From assembly GCF_024166365.1 (NCBI RefSeq), contig NC_064819.1, positions 112,574,293 through 112,638,292 of the forward strand: DNA of 64,000 nucleotides. The letters run 5' to 3'. This DNA is from Elephas maximus indicus (Eukaryota > Chordata > Mammalia > Proboscidea > Elephantidae). Shown here piece after piece: positions 11,656 to 22,959 of the stretch. The notes below the pieces were generated by a model that did no database searches, was not told the origin of the DNA, and saw only the letters and a list, made by a program, of their open reading frames with translations. A program made the translations under genes and the position numbers. Numbering within the stretch: position 1 is the stretch's first letter; the number at the start of each line of letters is the position of its first letter.

Positions 11656-12097
11656 TTGTTGTTAGGTGTTGTCAAGTTGGTTCCAACTCCTAGCAACCCT
11701 ATGTACAATAGAATGAAACTGCCTGGTCCTGCGCCATCCTCAATGGTTAGGCTGGAGGCCATTGTTGCAGCCACTGTGTCAATCCATCTCATTGAGGGTA
11801 GTCTTTTTTGCTGACCTTCTTCTTTACCAAGCATGATGTCCCCTGGTCCCTCCTGGTAACATGCCCAAAGTACGTGAGACAAGTCTTACCATCCTTGCTT
11901 CCAAGGAGCATTCTGGCTGTACTTCCCAGACAGAGCTGTTCATTCTTCTGGCAGTCCATGGTATATTCATATTCTTCAACACCATAATTCAAAGGCATCA
12001 ATTCTTTGGTCTTCCTTATTCATTGTCCAGCTCTCATATGTATATGAGGTGATTGAAAATACCATGTCTTGGGTCAGGCACACCTTAGTCCTCAAAT
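11656..12097 (-). mobile_element. RTE 3'-end fragment
   Basis: The reversed tail (attgttgttgttaggtgttg) is followed by the RTE 3' coding end (ggcagtccatggtatattca; gcacaccttagtcctcaa). It is about 440 bases long and heavily 5'-truncated. Confidence 0.88.
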
Positions 12098-12556
12098 TTA
12101 AAAATAGGTTTCAGTATTTTCTGTGTGGAGTCAATCATTTTTTCTATCACAAGAGGTTATATGGTTATTATTTTACAGCTGTTTGGTAGAATTTCCTATC
12201 ATATTACAAAGGTGTCTTCTTACTACATTTCAGTTCCTGGAAAAATGTGTGAATAAAGTTATTAAAAGTAAAACTATTTTAAATGTGCCGAGTAACTTTT
12301 TAATCCTTTAGTAATGGAAATCACTTATTAATCTTGTATTTATTTTTAGAAATATTCTTAACTGAGTGGAATAAGTCTTAATTTGATTTAACAAAGTAAT
12401 GATTTTTTACTCATCTTCTGCCTTGAAAGCTCTAAATACAACAAATAAATTAAAAAAAGAAATAAAAAGTCCCTCTCAAATGAAATCAGGAAACCATAAT
12501 TTATAATAATAGTAAAAAAAAAAAAAAGACTTCCCAGTGCTTTGAGATTTGGAGCA
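12098..12556. other. unassigned AT-rich sequence
   Basis: No exon or clear repeat is seen, apart from an A-run at about 12513-12526. Confidence 0.4.
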
Positions 12557-12735
12557 AAATGAAAACCAGTTGCAGCAGAGTCGACTCTGACTCATGGCGA
12601 CCCCATGTGTGTCAGAGTAGAACTGTACTCCATAGGGTTTCCAGTCGCTGATTTTTTGGAAGTAGATCTCCAGGCTTTCTTCCGAGGCACTTCCTGGTGG
12701 ATTCGGACTTCCAACATTTTGATTAGCAGCTGAAA
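12557..12735 (-). mobile_element. AfroSINE, long variant
   Basis: It starts with gagtcgactctgactcatgg and carries the extra middle found in the longer subtype (gattttttggaagtagatct, tttcttccgaggcacttcc), ending near gattagcagctg. The stretch 12736-12960 after it is not assigned. Confidence 0.8.
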
Positions 12736-12964
12736 ATGAAGGAGACTAAAACCTGATGTAAACCTCCCCAGACCCTTGTGCCAGGTGCAGATTTAACAGA
12801 CCCATCTGATCATTTTAGGCCTAAAGCCTATGCAGCAGAATGAAGGGGATGTGAAAGTGGCAGAAACCCTGCTGACTCTAAGCCCCGTTAACCATTTGAA
12901 GGCTGAAAACCGAAGCTAGGGAGACTTAGTCCTAGGGAAGACAAATTTGATGAGTATTTTAGAT

Positions 12965-13128
12965 ACCATACGCAGTGGTTAAGCTTTTGGCTGCTAACCG
13001 AAAGGCCGGCAGTTTGAATCCACCATACACTCCTTGGAAACTCTATGGGATAGCTCTACTCTGTCCTATAGGGTCACTGAGTCAGAATCAACTGGACAGC
13101 AATGGATTTGGTTTTCTGGTTTTCGTAT
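12965..13128 (+). mobile_element. AfroSINE
   Basis: The order is head acgcagtggttaagcttttg, B-box-like ggcagtttgaatccacc, middle actctgtcctatagggtcac, tail tggatttggttttctgg. The first bases are decayed. Confidence 0.9.
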
Positions 13129-13542
13129 CGTCCTCATACTATCCCTGTGCTATTCAGCAAATAACTGACTCCATTCAAAGGTGAACAATCTCACACACAC
13201 ACAAGCATGGTTATAGATGTTGTGTTATATTCAAATATATAAGAAAAACAATTGTCCCAAAATAGAACTTGATTCTTCAAATGAGGGGCACCCTATGTCC
13301 AAGGATAGGGGTGGGGCAGAAGAGTAACGAGGTTATTTTAGTGTACCAATGCACATCTTTGTTAAATTATGGAACTTTAAGGATAAAGAATGAATATTGA
13401 CTTCCTCCCCCCCCCCAAAACTGAAAATTTTGATTAATCAGGAAATGTCATTAAAGCTATACCACTGAAAAGGCAACTTGACCAAATGAGTTAATAGCTG
13501 AGTTTTAACTGATCTTTATTTAAACTACTCAAATCCACTCAA
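13129..13542. other. unassigned sequence
   Basis: Contains a short (AC) run near 13192 and a C-run at 13408-13416. Nothing else is recognised. Confidence 0.4.
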
Positions 13543-13894
13543 AAGCCATTCTTGCTTCTAAGGAGTATTCTGTTTATTCTTCTGGCAGTCCATGGTGTAT
13601 TCAGTATTCTTCACCAACACTGTAATTCAAATGCATCAATTCTTTGCTCTTCCTTATTCATTGTCCAGCTTTTACATGCATATGAGGCAATTGAAAATAC
13701 CCTGGCTTGGGTCAGACTCACCTTAGTCTTCAAGGTGACATCTTTGCTTTTTAACACTTTGAAGAGGTCTTTTGCAGCAGATTTGCTCAATGCAATACAT
13801 CCATGGATTTCTTGATGCTGCTTCCATGGGCATTGATTGTAGATCCAAGTAAAATGAAATCCTTGACTACTTCAATCGTTTCTCCATTTATCAA

Positions 13895-15203
13895 TGAGAC
13901 CGAGCCCTCACAGTGTTGCATTAAAAATCCTGTTTTCTTTGCTTGGCTTTCTCCCCACAGTGTTACACTAAAAATTCTGTTTCCTCAGTACAGGAGAGGT
14001 CAGCACAACGGGACTAAACCAAAAGCAGAGAAGTTTCCCGAATAAACCAAATGCTTTGAAGGGCAGCATAGCAGGGACAGTGGTTTGGGACCATGGTTTC
14101 AGGGGACATACAGGTCAATTGGCATAATAAAACCTATTAAGAAAACATTCTGCATCCGACTTTGGAGAGTGGTGTCTAGGGTCTTAAACGCTAGCAAGCG
14201 GCCATCTAAGATGCATCAATTGGTCTCAACCCACCTGGGGCAAAGGAGAATGAAGAACATCAAAAACACAAGGCAACTATGAGCCCAAGATACAGAAAGG
14301 GCCACATAAATCAGAGACTATATCATCCTGAGACCAGAAGAACTAGATGGTGCCTGCCTACCACCAATCACTGTCCTGTCAGGAAACACAAAAGAGAATC
14401 CTTGAGGGAACAGGAGAGCAGCGGGATGCAGACCTCAAGTTGTCATAAAAAGACCAGACTTAATGGTCTGACTGAGACTAGAAGGACCTCAGAGGTCATG
14501 GTCCCCAGACCTTCTGTTAGCCCAAGACAGGAACCATTCCTAAAGCCAACTCTTCAGACAGGGATTGAACTGGACTATAAGAAAATGATACTGGTGAGGA
14601 GTGAGCTTCTTGGATCAAGCAGACACATGGGACTATGTGAGCAGCTCCTGTCTGGAGGGGAGGTGAGAAGGCAGAGGGGGACAGAATCTGGCTGAATGGA
14701 CATGGAAATAAAGGGTGGAGAGAAGGAGTGTGCTGTCTCGTTAGGGGGAGAGTAACTAGGAGTATATAGCAAGGTGTATATAAATTTTTGTATGAGAGAC
14801 TGACTTGATTTGTAAACTTTCACTTAAAAAAGCACAATAAAAATAATAATAATTAAAAAAACACAAAAAAACCGGTTTCCTTTGCTGGGCTTCCTTCCCC
14901 TCCCCAGCTTTACATTTGAATCCTGCTTTTGCTTTGAGGTTGTATGTAAACCCCATCACGCCTGTGTAGTATGATTAAGAATGTTGCTAATATAACTTGT
15001 ATGAACTCCCTACTTGTAAACCTCTTAAAAGTAACTTGTCTCCTCGCCCTTGGGGAGCAGTCTTGGCGGCAGCAGCTCTGACTGACTCCTTTTCCTTGTC
15101 CAATGAAATAAAGGTGCCTTTTCTGTTCTCCCACCTCAGTCTCTCGTTTATTGGCCAATACAAGTCATGCAGAGCAAGAACCTAGAGTTTTCACCCTGTA
15201 ACA
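13895..15203 (+). mobile_element. solitary endogenous retrovirus LTR, interrupted by L1
   Basis: The element starts TGAGACCGAG and ends CCCTGTAACA, the TG...CA ends of a retroviral LTR. It sits in RTE sequence with four-base flanks TCAA and TCAT, close to a 4-bp duplication as class I retroviruses make. The right part has an AATAAA signal at about 15107 and a U5-like segment with gtctctcgtttattgg. No retroviral gene remains, so this is an old LTR relic. The L1 tail at 13985-14868 splits it. Confidence 0.6.
13985..14868 (+). mobile_element. L1 3' UTR fragment (5'-truncated L1)
   Basis: Matches the 3' UTR of the near-full-length L1 (30450-31345) over its length: caagcggccatctaagatgc, aattggtctcaacccacctg, catcctgagaccagaagaac. 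It ends with a poly(A)-type tail (gcacaataaaaataat). The 138-codon frame at 14279-14695 is noncoding 3' UTR. Confidence 0.9.
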
Positions 15204-16164
15204 TCATGATGTTGCTTATTTTTCCAGTTGTGAGGATTTTTTTTTCTTAATACTGAAATATAATCCATACTGAAAGCTGTAGTCTTTGATCTTTATCAGT
15301 AAGTGCTTCGAATCCTCTTAAATTTCAGCATGCAAAGCTGTGTCATCTGCATGTCACAGGTTGTTAATGAGTCTTCTTCCAGTCCTGATGCCCATCCTTC
15401 TTCATACAGTCCAGCTTCTTGGATTATTTGCTCAATTTACAGATTGAATAAGTATGGTGAAAGGATACTACCCTGACACACACCTTTCCTGATTTTAAAC
15501 CATGCAGTATCCCCTTGTTCTGTTCAAACTACTACCTCTTGGTCTATGGACAGGTTCCGCAAGAGCACTATTAAGTGTTCTGGAATTCCCGTTCTTCACA
15601 ATGTTACCCATAATTTGTTATGATCCACACAGTCGAATGCCTTTGAATAGTCAATAAAACCCAGGTGAACATCTTTCTGATATTCTCTGGTTTCAGCCAA
15701 GATCCATCTGGCATCAGCAACGATATTGCTTATTCCACATCCCCTTTGGGTTGAATTTCTGGCAGTTCCTTGTTGATGTACTGCTGCTGTTTTTGAATGA
15801 CCTTAAGCAAAATTTTACCAGTTTGATTTTTGGTTTTTGGTGTGATATTAATGATGTTGTTTGATAATTTCCACATTCTGTTGGATCAACTTTCTTTGCA
15901 ATGGGCACAGATATGGATCTCTTCCAGTTGGTTGGCATATACAGGTGAGCACTTCCAGTGTTGCATCCCTTTTTTGGAACATCTCAGTTAGTATTCCATC
16001 GATTCCTGGAGACTTGCTTTTCGCCAATGCCTTCAGTGCAGTTTAGACTTCTTCCTTCAATAATGTCGGCTCTTGATCATATGCTACCTCCTGAAATGGT
16101 TGAATGTTGATCAGTTCTTTTTGGTACAGTGACTGTAAATCTATATGGCTATGTATATGTGTCT

Positions 16165-16360
16165 AATCTAATCATCTCAGTGATCCTTTGTGATCAGTCC
16201 TGTCATTATCCTTTACAGATGGAAAAAAAAAAAAAGGCTCAGAAAGGTTAAGCAACTTGATAAGGTCACCCAACAAAAAAGGGGTGGAGCTGAGCTTTGA
16301 AATCAGACAGCCTGGTTTTGAAGCCTGTGCTCTTCTTGGTCATATGCTGCATTGCCTATC
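16165..16360 (+). repeat. MIR element
   Basis: A clear MIR core: ttacagatggaaaaa, aggctcagaaaggttaagc, aacttgataaggtcaccc, gctgagctttgaaatc, then ttgaagcctgtgctcttc. Confidence 0.8.
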
Positions 16361-16693
16361 TACATAGATAATATGTAGGAAAGGAGTCTGAATTGGGCAT
16401 CAGAATGCCTTCTAGTTCTAGCTCTTTCACTCTTTGTGATCCTTTGTATCGTCACTGAGTAGCAATTTTTTTTCGTTTGTAAGAGAACTAGACTAATTTA
16501 TAAAGTCCATTTTCAGTCATCCACAGTCTGTTTAGCTTTCCGTATGTGACACGGCTTCAGTTAAACTAAGATTTTAGGAAACATTCTTCAATTCTTAACG
16601 TACATCTTTGCAAAGCTTAGATGATTTTTCGTGACTTTTCTGCAGAAACGAAAAACAAAAACCCTACTTAGCCTCCGGAAAGAAATTTAATGA

Positions 16694-16707
16694 CCACTAG
16701 ATGGCAG
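16694..16707 (+). promoter_or_regulatory. CTCF-type motif
   Basis: CCACTAGATGGCAG fits the degenerate CTCF core CCASYAGRKGGCRS at every position. It lies in non-repeat sequence between two MIR elements, about 6.6 kb past the CD2AP 3' end. Occupancy cannot be told from sequence. Confidence 0.5.
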
Positions 16708-16861
16708 CCAAGTGAAGCTCAGCTTCTTTTGTGTATCCAGTAAACTACAAATATTTTTAGTAGCCGCAAATGAACTCATGGAGGGCTGCAGTCCATAAAA
16801 TTCACCCGTAAGTGGGACACAGGCACCCCACTTCCCCATTCTGGCCACTTCCCTGAGCTAA

Positions 16862-17015
16862 GCGCCAGATGATAGAGTGGAAGGTGCCAGGGCTTTGTAA
16901 TCTGATTGACCTGCCTTTGAAAACTGGTTCTAAAAATTACTTAGCTGCGTGACCTTGGCAAATCACTCAAATCTTGTTACTTTCCTTATCTGCAAATCTA
17001 AAAATAATTCTCTTG
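16862..17015 (+). repeat. MIR element
   Basis: The order is gatgatagagtggaagg, ttacttagctgcgtgacctt, ggcaaatcactcaaatc, then tactttccttatctgcaaat. Confidence 0.75.
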
Positions 17016-18995
17016 CTACAATTTAAAGCCTTTCCTTCTTGTCATGAACTCAGAGAAGAGAGAGAAAGCAGGCTCTGAGGTCTGCAAACTTGTTTTTCAC
17101 CCAGGCTGATGCAGCCTGGGAGAGGAGTCACAACAAGCAGTGACAAAACCACTTTGCTCTTGTTTGTCATCCTGCTGCATGCTGATGCCACGAAGGCTCC
17201 TTTTACCCCAGGATGACGCAGTGGGTTGCTGGCCCTTCCCCACACGTGTATCATTTACCATTGCCTGCCTTGGATTCTCTAGGAGCTGCTCCTGTTTCTC
17301 CATGTTTTCCTGCCTTGTGCTCTAATGTCAGCAGGCCAAAGGGAGAGCTCAGGTGTGTACTTATGTAGTGAGCTCAAAAAGTAGCAAGCTTGTGGCTCAC
17401 AAAATAGTGAGCTTGTGCTGTGGGTTTCTTAAAGAGATTCTGGGGGGCCATCTCTCATTTTGCCACCTCTGCCTTCTCCTCAAAGGCCTGCTGTAATTGA
17501 CACAGAGTTGGGGCCTGACAGCACAGGCCAGAGGAGGTGGTCTGTGGGGAGCCTATAGGGCCGTGACGATGGCTGAAAAAGCAAATCCATGTTCAGATCA
17601 AATTCTAAGCAGGAAAGGGCTTTTCTCTCCAAAAGCGGTTGAAAATGTCCATGTCATGGCAACAACATGACTAGAAGTTCACAGAAGCAGAGAACAGAAA
17701 TACTCCAGAAAAGACATGGCATCTGAAGGAACACGTCGTGCCAGAGGACAGAGAGAGGCAGCATCACACAGCTCTTTCCACTAACAAGTAAAACGACAGC
17801 CATCATCTGCGTGCACTTGGGGGAGAAGCAATACTTTCCATGGACATCAGTTGGTAAAAACGTACAGTTTACAGGTGGTATTTTGAGCAAGTGTCCAAAC
17901 TAGGGATTACCCGTGGTTTTTAATAGCAATAAAGGTCCTAAAGTACGAGGAGAACAACATAGGCCACAGAGAAAAGTACTCAGTGTAAAAAGAGGCCATT
18001 TCATTAATCTCACCGAGATTATCCCTGAGCCTGTGTGGGATGGGAGGGAAATGGAGAATGAAATAATAATGGGCATTCCCTTTAGTTCATTGCATATGTG
18101 AGTGTATGTGTAATACAAAAATGTCTTTATGTTGATTGACCTTATCTTGACCTAGAGCCCTTGCTCCCACTGAAGGCAGGGGTAAAAATAGAAAAAGAAA
18201 ACTTAGCATTAAAAGGCAACACTCTCATCTGGTTTGAATTATAATCAGTATACACAATAACTAACAATCAAAAGAAAATTCTCCAGCTGTTTTCCCCACT
18301 CCAGGCTTGCCTTTGTTCTCAGGACAGTGCCTACATGTGGGAGAAGCCGATCATCCTGATGGCCACAGGAGAGGCAGGACCTTTATGACCTCCCTGGCTT
18401 CCTGGGCAGTGTCTTCCCTGGTCAGCCATAGGGCTTTTGTCCTGTGTTCACTGAGGTGTTGCTGGTTCTGCCCTTCACTACCAAAAATAACGTGATTAAA
18501 AACATTCTTCAACATAAATACCTGGACACATCTCTTGTTATTTCTTTAAGATAAAGAAGACCTTGGAAGTAGCCTTACCAGTTGGGTTAAAGGTATGAGC
18601 ATTTTTACTGCTTTTGAAACTTGTGGCCAAAGGTCCACTCAATAAATGGCACCAATTTGCACTCCCACATCTCTCAGCAAGGCTCGTATCAGTCTGCATG
18701 GGCTACGAGAGACTGACCACACATCCCAGTTTGCCCACGACACTCTGGTCTATCCTGGTATGGATGATAAATTCTGTGGTAGCTCTAGCTGTAGATGACG
18801 TTAGCACAAGTCCGTGGTGGGGCAGGGAGAGAAAGGTGAGACTAGAGGACACTTTGCTAAGTTAATGCCCTGCTCTACACAAAATCCCTCCTGATCCTGC
18901 TGCATGGTGCTGGGGCTAAGCTTTCTCACCTCACTTTGACAGTTTGTCCATTTAGGATCAGCTCTTTACCATCAGACATTGGGTTCCTAAGTCTA
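17016..18995. other. unassigned, less AT-rich intergenic sequence
   Basis: About 2 kb with no transposon I recognise and no convincing exon. It is higher in GC than its surroundings and has several short open frames on both strands. It is the longest apparently unique block left of the L1 and the best place here to look for conserved noncoding elements. Confidence 0.5.
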
Positions 18996-19060
18996 GTATA
19001 CCTGTTGCTATGGAGTCAATTCCTTCTCATAGTGACCCTATAGGACAGAGTAGAGTTGGG
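18996..19060 (-). mobile_element. AfroSINE fragment
   Basis: Only ttgctatggagtcaattcc, then tagtgaccctataggacag and agtagag, survive. Confidence 0.65.
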
Positions 19061-19249
19061 TCCCTAAAGCTAGTAGTCCCCTAGAAATCCTGCCTCATTG
19101 GTTTTTTGGACCTGTCTGACCATAGATTAGTTGAAAAGCCTGGTACCTAGCACCTTGCTGCCCAACATTCAAAACCCTGCCTAGTATGACCTGTGCCTAC
19201 TTTTCCAGTTTTATCTTTATCATTATACTCATCCTGCACAGGGCAGGTA

Positions 19250-19345
19250 TGCTCCAAGCAACACTGTAATAATGAGTGATGGAAGCAGCAGTAGTAGTAA
19301 TGGTTAGTAACTGAAGCAATAGTAGTGGTAGTAATGATAACTAAC
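19250..19345 (+). repeat. degenerate (GTA/ATG)n tract
   Basis: Imperfect trinucleotide pattern with repeated tagtagtaatgg-like units. Confidence 0.5.
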
Positions 19346-19440
19346 ACTTGTTAAAGACTTAAGTTATGACAGACACAATTCTAAGTGATTTTGTATGAAT
19401 CCAAACTACCCTCTCAAATAGGTAATATTATCAAATTCTC
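19346..19440 (+). repeat. MIR 3'-half relic
   Basis: The stretch cacttgttaaagactta, gacagacacaattctaagtg and ctctcaaataggtaatatta follows MIR order. It is weak. Confidence 0.4.
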
Positions 19441-19540
19441 CGGTTGGCTGCAAGTGACAAAAGTCCAGCACAGTGCTTATTTTTCTCATAAGATCACAAT
19501 CAGGAAGTAGTCAGCCCAGATTTTGTGTGACTACTTGGAG

Positions 19541-19685
19541 CCCTGGTGGTGTAGTGATGAAGAGCTTGGCTATTAACCAGAATGTTGGCAGTTGGAATCC
19601 ACCAGCCACTCCTTAGAAACTCTATAGGGCAGTTCTCCTCTGTCCTATAGAGTCAGAATCCACTCGAAAGCAACAGGTTTACTCA
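19541..19685 (+). mobile_element. AfroSINE
   Basis: Head gagccctggtggtgtagtga, B-box-like ggcagttggaatccacc, middle cctctgtcctatagagtc. A small deletion removes the segment that would read gtcgctatga. Confidence 0.88.
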
Positions 19686-20079
19686 AGGAAGGAATCAAGA
19701 ACTGCATCTTTTTGGGTGGCACATACAGTTAAAGGGCTCAGCTGCTAATTGAATATATTCTTTTTCAGCCATCTTTAGCATGTGGCTTTCATTCTCATGT
19801 TTGCAAGGTAGATAATAATGCATTTGTATCCTGGGCAGAAAGAGGGAAAAAAGTAGGCCAAAGTCCATGCTTTTTTTCTTTCTTTCTTTTAATCAGGAAA
19901 AAAAGGAATTTTTCCAAAAGCAACTTCGACTGATAACTCATTACCCAGAACTTGGCCATAGCCCCACCCCAGTTGCAAGGGTCTGTACGATGATACATAT
20001 TTTAACTGAGCATACTGCCACCCTAGAAAACAACAGGGAAAATGAATATTGGGTGAACAAACAGCAGTGTATGCCACAT

Positions 20080-20170
20080 CCCCGTTTACAAATGAGAAGA
20101 CTGAAAAAAGGAGAGGTCAAATAGTTTGACCAAGTTTACCCAGTTGGTAAGTGAAAGAGCAAGTGTTAAA
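20080..20170 (+). repeat. MIR 3'-half relic
   Basis: The segment ccgtttacaaatgagaagac, agaggtcaaatagtttgacc and cagttggtaagtgaaagagc follows MIR order. Confidence 0.6.
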
Positions 20171-20361
20171 TTTTCTGTTAGAAAATCAAGTTCTGGTGCA
20201 GTAGATCTTAATGTTTTGAGAATCTGCAAAAAGCATGATCTCTCTTCTCAGGAAAATGTACCCATGCACATACCCACATAATTTTGCATATGGTTCTAAG
20301 GGTTTCATACATTTCTAAAGCCTATTAACAGATGCCATCTTAGGACCCCTTACGGTCTTTG

Positions 20362-20530
20362 GGGAAACCCTGGTGGTGTCGTGGTTAAGAGCTATGGCTG
20401 CTAACCAAAAGACCTGCAGTTTGAATCCACCAGGCGCTCCTTGGAAACCCTATGGGGCAGTTCTACTCTGTCCTATAGGGTAGCTATGAGTCAGAATCAG
20501 CTCGACGGCGAACAGGTTTGGTTTTGGTGT
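20362..20530 (+). mobile_element. AfroSINE (array copy 1)
   Basis: A complete, well-kept copy running from ggggaaaccctggtggtgtc to acaggtttggttttgg. It is the first of five head-to-tail copies. Confidence 0.93.
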
Positions 20531-20537
20531 AGGGTCC

Positions 20538-20752
20538 TTGGGGAGATCCCTGGGTGGTGCAAATTGTTTGCACTTGACTACTAATCAAAAGGCTGGAGGT
20601 TTGAATTCACTCAGCAGACAGAAAGGCTTAATGATCTGCTTCCATAAAGATTACAGCCAAGAAAATCCTACGGAGCTCAGTTCTACTCTGACACACATAA
20701 GGTCTCCATGAATTGAAATTGACTTGAAGGAAATGGGCTTTGTTTGGTCTTA
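20538..20752 (+). mobile_element. AfroSINE, long variant (array copy 2)
   Basis: Head ggagatccctgggtggtgca, inserted middle gatctgcttccataaagatt, tail aatgggctttgtttgg. Confidence 0.88.
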
Positions 20753-20757
20753 AGTAA

Positions 20758-20957
20758 GGTCCTTGGGCAATCACTGGGTGACACAAATAGTTAAGCACTT
20801 GCCTACTAACCAAAAGTTTGGTGGTTTGAACTCACCCAGAGGTGTCTTGAAAAAAGGCCTGGCAATCTGTTTCTGAAAGGTCACAGCCATATGGAGCAAT
20901 TCTATGCTGCAACACATAGGGTAGCCATGAGTCAAAATCAACTTAATGGCAACTGGT
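20758..20957 (+). mobile_element. AfroSINE, long variant (array copy 3)
   Basis: Head gggcaatcactgggtgacac, long-variant middle ggcctggcaatctgtttctg, end aacttaatggcaactgg. It abuts the next copy. Confidence 0.88.
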
Positions 20958-21152
20958 GGGGTCCTTGGATGGTACAAATGGCTAATGTGCTCAGCTGCTA
21001 ATTGAAGGTTGGAGGTTCGAGTCCATCCAGAGGTAGTTCAGAAGAAAGATCTGCCAATCTATTACCAAAAGTCCAGCCACTGAAAATCCTATGGAGCATA
21101 GTTTTACTCTGAGATGGAGTAGACTTCACGGTAATTTTTTTTCCTTTATTTA
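20958..21152 (+). mobile_element. AfroSINE, long variant (array copy 4)
   Basis: Head gggtccttggatggtacaaa, B-box-like ggaggttcgagtccatc, long middle ending actctgagatggagtag and a T-rich tail. Confidence 0.85.
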
Positions 21153-21154
21153 TC

Positions 21155-21318
21155 GGGTCCTTGATGTCACTAAGAGCTTGACATCTAACAAAAGGTTGGC
21201 AGTTTGAATCCACTAGCTGCTCGTTGGAAACTCTATGGGGGCAGTTCTACTCTGTCCTATAGGGTTGCTATGAGTCAGAATTGGCTCAACTGCAACCAGT
21301 TTTGTTTTTTGGATGTCG
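21155..21318 (+). mobile_element. AfroSINE (array copy 5)
   Basis: Short-type copy: gggtccttgatgtcactaag, ggcagtttgaatccact, tctgtcctatagggttgc, then a TTTTGTTTTTTGG tail. Confidence 0.9.
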
Positions 21319-21755
21319 CTAAATTGAATTTATCAGAACTAAGCATTTTCTTTCTTATTACAATAAAGTTTTGAGAGAGTATACAGACAAGCAAGGGAGA
21401 AAAGTGGCATTTCAGTAGTTTTATCCACTACTGAGTTGTTTTATCCCCTCTTGAACTAGAAGACAGGAGTTAAGAGATTTGGATTCTAACCCAGCCTTAT
21501 AGTCACCATCTCAGGGACATTGAGTAGATTTCATCATGTCTTTGAATCTCTTTCTTCAGGAGCTCAAATTTTAAGAGCCTTTCTAACTATCATTTTATGG
21601 GAGACAAAAAAAAAAAAAAAAAGGCCCAATCTTATGAGTTGATTTGCATCCTTCCAAAAGATATGTTACAGTCCTGACAATGGTGTTGTGAATGTGACCT
21701 TTATGGAATAATGTGTTTGCAAATATAATTAGTTAACATGAGGATGGGCTCTAAT

Positions 21756-21962
21756 CCAGGAATGCTAGTCACCTGGTAGTTAAAGCACTTGGCTGCTAAC
21801 TAAAAGGTTGGAGGTTCAAACCCATCAACCACTCCATGGGAGAAAGATGTGGCAGTCTGCTTCCATAAAAATTACAGATTAAAGATTACAGACTTGGAAA
21901 CCCTATGAAGGTCACTATGATCAACTTGACGGCAAGGCAATGGGTTTGGGTTTTTGGGTTTT
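21756..21962 (+). mobile_element. AfroSINE inserted in the MaLR LTR
   Basis: A 10-bp direct repeat GGGCTCTAAT flanks it (21746-21755 and 21963-21972), which fixes its borders. It is a long-type copy with tggcagtctgcttccataaa and a small internal duplication around agattacagattaaag. Confidence 0.9.
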
Positions 21963-22012
21963 GGGCTCTAATTCAATTTGACTGCTGTCTTATAAAAAGA
22001 GGAGTAGAGAAA

Positions 22013-22092
22013 AAAAGAGAGGAATGGAAGGAGTGTGAGAGAGAGAAAGAGAGGGAGAGGGAGGGGGAGAAGACAGTCAAGGGAAGACGGAG
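22013..22092 (+). repeat. purine-rich (GA)n tract
   Basis: Repeated gagagagaaagag and gggaggggga units inside the MaLR LTR. Confidence 0.85.
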
Positions 22093-22292
22093 GTAGCCTC
22101 AAGGAACACCTGGTGCTACCAGAAACTGGAAGGGACAAGGAAGTATCTTCCTCTAGGCCTTCTTCTAGGGCCCATTGACACTGAATCCTGACCTCTAGAC
22201 TCCAGACCTGTGCAAGAATACATTTCTGTTGTTTTAAGCCACCGGCTTAGTGACAATTTGTTACAGCAGCCCTAGGAAACTAATACAACCAA

Positions 22293-22955
22293 GGGGTGTC
22301 TTTAGAATCTCGCCTTCATGACCTTGATACCACCTACATAAACAGTAAAGTAGTTGGTTGTAACTCGTTTTTAGAGTGTTACTGTTTTTAATCTTAGATG
22401 AGGTCTCCACAGTCAATGCTGCCTACCAGCAAGCCTGCCAAATACTGAAGAAGGCTGGGAAGCAAGTGTGCCTAGATGCCTTCACCTGAGGTAAGCACAA
22501 CACCGGGCCCCAAGCAAGGACAGCAGCATCAACACACAATCATGTTACTGGGAGATGAATCTGGAAGTGGCAGGAACAGTAAATATTTAACAACACAGGA
22601 ATTCAGCTGAAAGGACCAGTCCTCTAAACAGAAAGCAAGGAGGAGGAAAACTGATGAATACAATGAAAAGAAACACTTTACCCCGGGGAGTAATTCACAA
22701 TCACAGCCCATTTCAGCTGCCAGGCTTTTAAAGTTAGCCAGATAACCATAACAATGTAAGAAAAAGATGGTAAGAGCCACTACTGATCAAATTCTGAACT
22801 TAAAAAGCTATTTAGCGGTTAAAAGGTGATGTTATTGACTATTTTAAAAATGGAGTTGATGGAATCTAAATTAAAACCATGGGGGTAAATTTTAGAACTT
22901 TAAAAAGTAACTTCTGATTGTTTAGAATTGAAATCAACATACTTTCTTGTCCTTG
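22293..22955. other. unassigned sequence
   Basis: No exon signature and no repeat I can name. Short frames only. Confidence 0.4.
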
Positions 22956-22959
22956 GGTT

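Larger units (their letters stand above)
13543..16130 (-). mobile_element. RTE LINE split by a later LTR/L1 insertion
   Basis: Two collinear halves of one antisense RTE are visible. 13543-13894 covers the C-terminal coding region (ggcagtccatggtgtattca, caaggtgacatctttgc). 15204-16130 covers the reverse-transcriptase region (cctgattttaaaccatgcag, then the region equivalent to FNCVDHN, then agtgcagtttagacttcttc). The break falls within one continuous stretch of RTE sequence, next to cagttgtgaggatttt, so the LTR between them arrived later. Both ends are truncated and frames are broken throughout. Confidence 0.85.
21618..22292 (+). mobile_element. MaLR LTR interrupted by an AfroSINE
   Basis: The left part (aaaagatatgttacagtcct, gaatgtgacctttatgg) and right part (tataaaaagaggagtagag, gacctgtgcaagaatac, ttctgttgttttaagcc, gcagccctaggaaactaata) are the two ends of one sense-strand MaLR-type LTR. 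The middle holds an AfroSINE (21756-21962) and a purine-rich GA tract. Confidence 0.75.

Noticed and set aside
14279..14695. 138-codon + strand frame
   Set aside because: It lies wholly inside an L1 3' UTR copy; the same sequence at 30339-31345 is noncoding.
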